Below, one piece after another: positions 61,798 through 64,000 of a stretch of 64,000 bases of DNA. Position numbers and translations under genes: made by a program. The stretch comes from Kribbella sp. VKM Ac-2568. GTDB lineage: Bacteria; Actinomycetota; Actinomycetes; Propionibacteriales; Kribbellaceae. The stretch spans positions 124,001-188,000 of the forward strand of contig NZ_SLVF01000009.1 in NCBI RefSeq assembly GCF_004345365.1, given 5' to 3'. Position 1 is the first letter of the stretch; each line of letters opens with the position of its first letter. Below the pieces are notes generated by a model. The model did not search any database, was not told the DNA's origin, and worked only from the letters and a program-made list of their open reading frames with translations.

Positions 61798-63201
61798 ATG
61801 GACAACAACACCCTGCATGCCGACGTCGTGGTGATCGGATTCGGCAAGGGCGGCAAGATCGCCGCCGCGACCCTGGGACGGCTCGGCCGGAGGGTCGTGC
61901 TGATCGAGAGGTCGGACCAGATGTACGGCGGGACCTGCCCCAACGTCGGGTGTGTGCCGACCAAGGCGCTGGTGCACCACTCGGGCAACCGCCGGCCGGA
62001 CGACTCGCCGCAGGAGTGGTTCGAGCACGCCGTCGGCCAGGTCCAGGCGCTCACCTCGCTCTTCCGGGCCGGCAACTACGACGCACTCAACGGCGCCGAC
62101 ACCATCACCGTGATCACCGGCGCCGCCGCGTTCGTCGACTCGCACACGGTGGCCGTCGGCAAGGGCGCGGATCGGATCACGGTGACCGCCGAGACGATCC
62201 TGATCAACACCGGGTCGGCGCCGGTGATCGCCGACATCCCAGGGCTGGCGGACAGCAGCCGGCTCGTGACGAACGTCGACCTGATCAAGAACACCACGCT
62301 GCCCGGGCGGCTCGCGGTGATCGGCGGTGGCTACCTGGGCATCGAGTTCGCCTCGATCTACCACCGGTTCGGCTCCCGGGTCACCGTGTTCGAGGCCTCT
62401 GCCCGGATTCTCGGCAGGGAGGACGACGACGTCGCGGCCGCCGCCGAGCAGATCCTCACTGACGAAGGCGTCGACATCATGCCGGGCTCCACCGTGCTGG
62501 AGATCCGCGATGGCGCGAACGAGACAACCGTCGTCTACGAGAAGAACGGCCGGCAGCACACCCTCGTGGTCGACGCCGTCCTCGCCGCCACCGGCCGCGC
62601 GCCAGTGACGGACGGCCTCGACCTGGAGAAGGCGGGCATCCGTACTACGCCCCGCGGTGCGATCGACGTCGACGAGTACCTCCGGACCAGCCAGCCGCAC
62701 GTGTTCGCGCTCGGCGACGTCAACGGCGGCCCGCAGTTCACCTACATTTCCCTCGACGACAGCAGGATCGTGCTCGACCAGTTGACCGGCGAAGGCAAGC
62801 GCACCACCACGGACCGGGTCGCAGTACCAGCCACGCTCTTCATGACTCCTCCACTGGCCACGATCGGCATGACCGAGAAGCAGGCCCGCGCTGCCGGGCA
62901 CCGGATCACGGTCGCGCGGCAGAACGTCGCCGACATCGTGGCGATGCCGCGCGCGTACATCGTCGAGGAGACCCTCGGCCTGATGAAGTTCGTCATCGAC
63001 GCGGACACCGACCAGATCCTCGGCGCGGCCCTGCTCAGCGTCGACGCCCAGGAACTGATCAACACGGTCGCCCTCGCGATGCGCCACGGCATCACCGCCT
63101 CCGAGCTGCGCGATTCCATCTACACACACCCGAGCTCGACCGAGGCCTTCAACGACGTCATCGGCGCCGTCATCCACACGGACGACCCGCTGGACGTCTG
63201 A
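61798..63201 (+). CDS. RclA-like FAD-dependent disulfide oxidoreductase
   Basis: A 467-residue pyridine-nucleotide-disulfide oxidoreductase. ATG 61798 has GGAGG upstream; the frame is open from 61750. FAD-binding is at VVVIGFGKGGKIAAATLG. The redox pair is C47/C52 in GGTCPNVGCVPTKALVH. NAD(P)-binding follows (LAVIGGGYLGIEFASIYHRF). The segment QFTYISLDDSRIVLDQLTGE is nearly that of E. coli RclA, a Cu(II) reductase protecting against hypochlorous acid. Its pairing with an RclR-like regulator supports the same role. Confidence 0.9.
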   Translation: MDNNTLHADVVVIGFGKGGKIAAATLGRLGRRVVLIERSDQMYGGTCPNVGCVPTKALVHHSGNRRPDDSPQEWFEHAVGQVQALTSLFRAGNYDALNGADTITVITGAAAFVDSHTVAVGKGADRITVTAETILINTGSAPVIADIPGLADSSRLVTNVDLIKNTTLPGRLAVIGGGYLGIEFASIYHRFGSRVTVFEASARILGREDDDVAAAAEQILTDEGVDIMPGSTVLEIRDGANETTVVYEKNGRQHTLVVDAVLAATGRAPVTDGLDLEKAGIRTTPRGAIDVDEYLRTSQPHVFALGDVNGGPQFTYISLDDSRIVLDQLTGEGKRTTTDRVAVPATLFMTPPLATIGMTEKQARAAGHRITVARQNVADIVAMPRAYIVEETLGLMKFVIDADTDQILGAALLSVDAQELINTVALAMRHGITASELRDSIYTHPSSTEAFNDVIGAVIHTDDPLDV

Positions 63202-63269
63202 CCGGGTCGATCCGGCCGGGGGTCGCGGTGCGTACAGGCTCTCGTCAGTCCCTACCACGAGAGTTGAAC

Positions 63270-63614
63270 ATGATGTACCGAATCCTCTTCGCCTTCCTGG
63301 CCTTCGGTTTCGCGGCCGGTGGCGTCGGAACCTTGCTGGGCGTCCGCTTCTACACCGACATCCTGGATCGGGTCGGGGTGGGCAAGCGCCTTGGCACGCT
63401 GATCTCCTGGTTGGAGATCGCGGCGGCCGCAGCGCTGGTCGCAGGTCTCTTCTATCCCTTGGCCGGCATTGCGGCCGCCATCGGCCTGGCTGTCCTGATG
63501 GTGGGCGCCCTGCTCTACCACCTCAAGGCCAAGGACTACAAAGGTCTGCCCACACCTCTGGTCCTGGGCATCCTCTCGGCCGCCGCAGCCCTGATCGCCT
63601 TACCCAGCGCCTGA
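63270..63614 (+). CDS. DoxX-like membrane protein
   Basis: A 114-residue, four-helix membrane protein (MMYRILFAFLAFGFAAGGVG ... RLGTLISWLEIAAAAALVAG ...). DoxX relatives support thiol and redox stress responses. It lies 68 nt after the RclA-like gene on the same strand, where E. coli has the unrelated membrane protein gene rclC. Adjacent ATG codons at 63270 and 63273 are both possible starts. Confidence 0.8.
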   Translation: MMYRILFAFLAFGFAAGGVGTLLGVRFYTDILDRVGVGKRLGTLISWLEIAAAAALVAGLFYPLAGIAAAIGLAVLMVGALLYHLKAKDYKGLPTPLVLGILSAAAALIALPSA

Positions 63615-63630
63615 CAGCTTCCGTCGCCCT

Positions 63631-64000
63631 ATGCTGAGGCCCGTGGTGCGGCGGGTCGGGTGGGGATTCATCTCTTTGTACGCCTTGGCGTACATGAGTA
63701 CTTGTCTGGTGCTGATCGCGCCGCTGCTGGTCACGCTGGCCCTGAAGGTCAACTCGCTCGTAGGGATCGAGCGCGCGCCGAACAGTCTGGCGCTCGTGGC
63801 CGGGGTCGGCTCCCTGGTGGCGATGGTCGGAAACCCGTTCTTCGGCAAGGTGAGCGACCGCACCTCGTCGTCCCTCGGGATGCGGCGGCCATGGATGGTC
63901 ATCGGCCTGATCGGCGGATCACTCGGGGTACTTGTCGTCGCGCTCGCGCCCACCATCGCGGTCGTGCTGATCGGGTGGTGCATCGCCCAACTCTTCTTCA
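63631..64000 (+). CDS. MFS transporter, N-terminal part (runs off window)
   Basis: The frame from ATG 63631 (MLRPVVRRVGWGFISLYALA) is open to the window edge. It has three hydrophobic segments and the loop motif GNPFFGKVSDRTSSSLGMRR PW, as in MFS sugar or drug transporters. The C-terminal three quarters lie outside. Whether it belongs to the RclA operon is unclear; the gap after the DoxX gene is only 16 nt. Confidence 0.85.
   Translation, partial: MLRPVVRRVGWGFISLYALAYMSTCLVLIAPLLVTLALKVNSLVGIERAPNSLALVAGVGSLVAMVGNPFFGKVSDRTSSSLGMRRPWMVIGLIGGSLGVLVVALAPTIAVVLIGWCIAQLFF

Noticed and set aside
58898..61834. 978-residue forward open frame
   Set aside because: It runs antisense across parts of three reverse genes (SBP-domain protein, guaB1, RclR-like), each with clear family motifs.

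Overview
This is 64 kb of high-GC actinobacterial chromosome. GTG starts are frequent, third codon positions are strongly G/C, and the gene content and the core block leuS / degV-family / comEA / comEC / holA / rpsT / lepA point to Actinomycetia. The mix of catabolic clusters and protein styles resembles Kribbella or a related member of the Propionibacteriales; that placement is inference from the sequence alone.

Layout. 1-5 kb: 3' part of a long-chain acyl-CoA ligase gene (reverse strand), a secreted PNGase A-like protein, a methyltransferase and asd. 5-6 kb: an 0.9 kb repeat-packed intergenic island. 5.8-9 kb: a hexuronate (pectin-type) locus with kduI, kduD, an IclR regulator, a decayed solute symporter and two matching IclR-type palindromes. 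9-26 kb: an MFS transporter, a MOSC protein, two phosphotransferases, lepA, a large secreted subtilase, rpsT, a PhyH dioxygenase, a deleted and frameshifted winged-helix gene, holA, comEC, comEA and a DegV-family gene. 28-36 kb: a large XRE/NB-ARC/TPR regulator, a YjbQ-type protein, leuS behind what looks like a leucine leader-peptide attenuator, and a secreted trypsin-like protease. 35.6-39 kb: an AraC/PhyH pair, a gene remnant, a 100-bp element with perfect 18-bp inverted ends, a second copy of the repeat family and a membrane-anchored endonuclease/exonuclease/phosphatase protein. 40-42 kb: a YegP-like small protein, a siderophore-binding lipoprotein behind a DtxR-type iron box, and a MerR regulator. 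41.9-51.2 kb: a carbohydrate cluster (GH95 alpha-L-fucosidase-type enzyme, LipO/LplB/LplC-type importer, Gfo/Idh/MocA oxidoreductase, ThuA-like protein, LacI regulator). 51.2-53.2 kb: gene debris with a broken phosphotransferase, an acetyltransferase tail and a frameshifted SDR. 53.4-56 kb: an MFS transporter behind a structured leader that can hide its ribosome-binding site, and a TerC protein behind a yybP-ykoY (Mn2+) riboswitch. 57-64 kb: a quinone oxidoreductase, a signal-less solute-binding-domain protein, guaB1, and an RclR/RclA/DoxX locus resembling the reactive-chlorine defence of enterobacteria, ending in a partial MFS gene.

How it fits together. Several loci look like self-contained regulator-plus-pathway units: IclR with kduI/kduD, LacI with ThuA/Gfo/importer/GH95, and RclR with RclA. 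The most unusual material is non-coding: a dispersed intergenic repeat family (near 5.3, 37.9, 56.6 and 58.3 kb) built from convergent 20-bp units, and three 5' leader regulators (leuS, the 53.6 kb MFS gene, terC). No tRNA, rRNA, CRISPR array, intact transposase or prophage was recognised.
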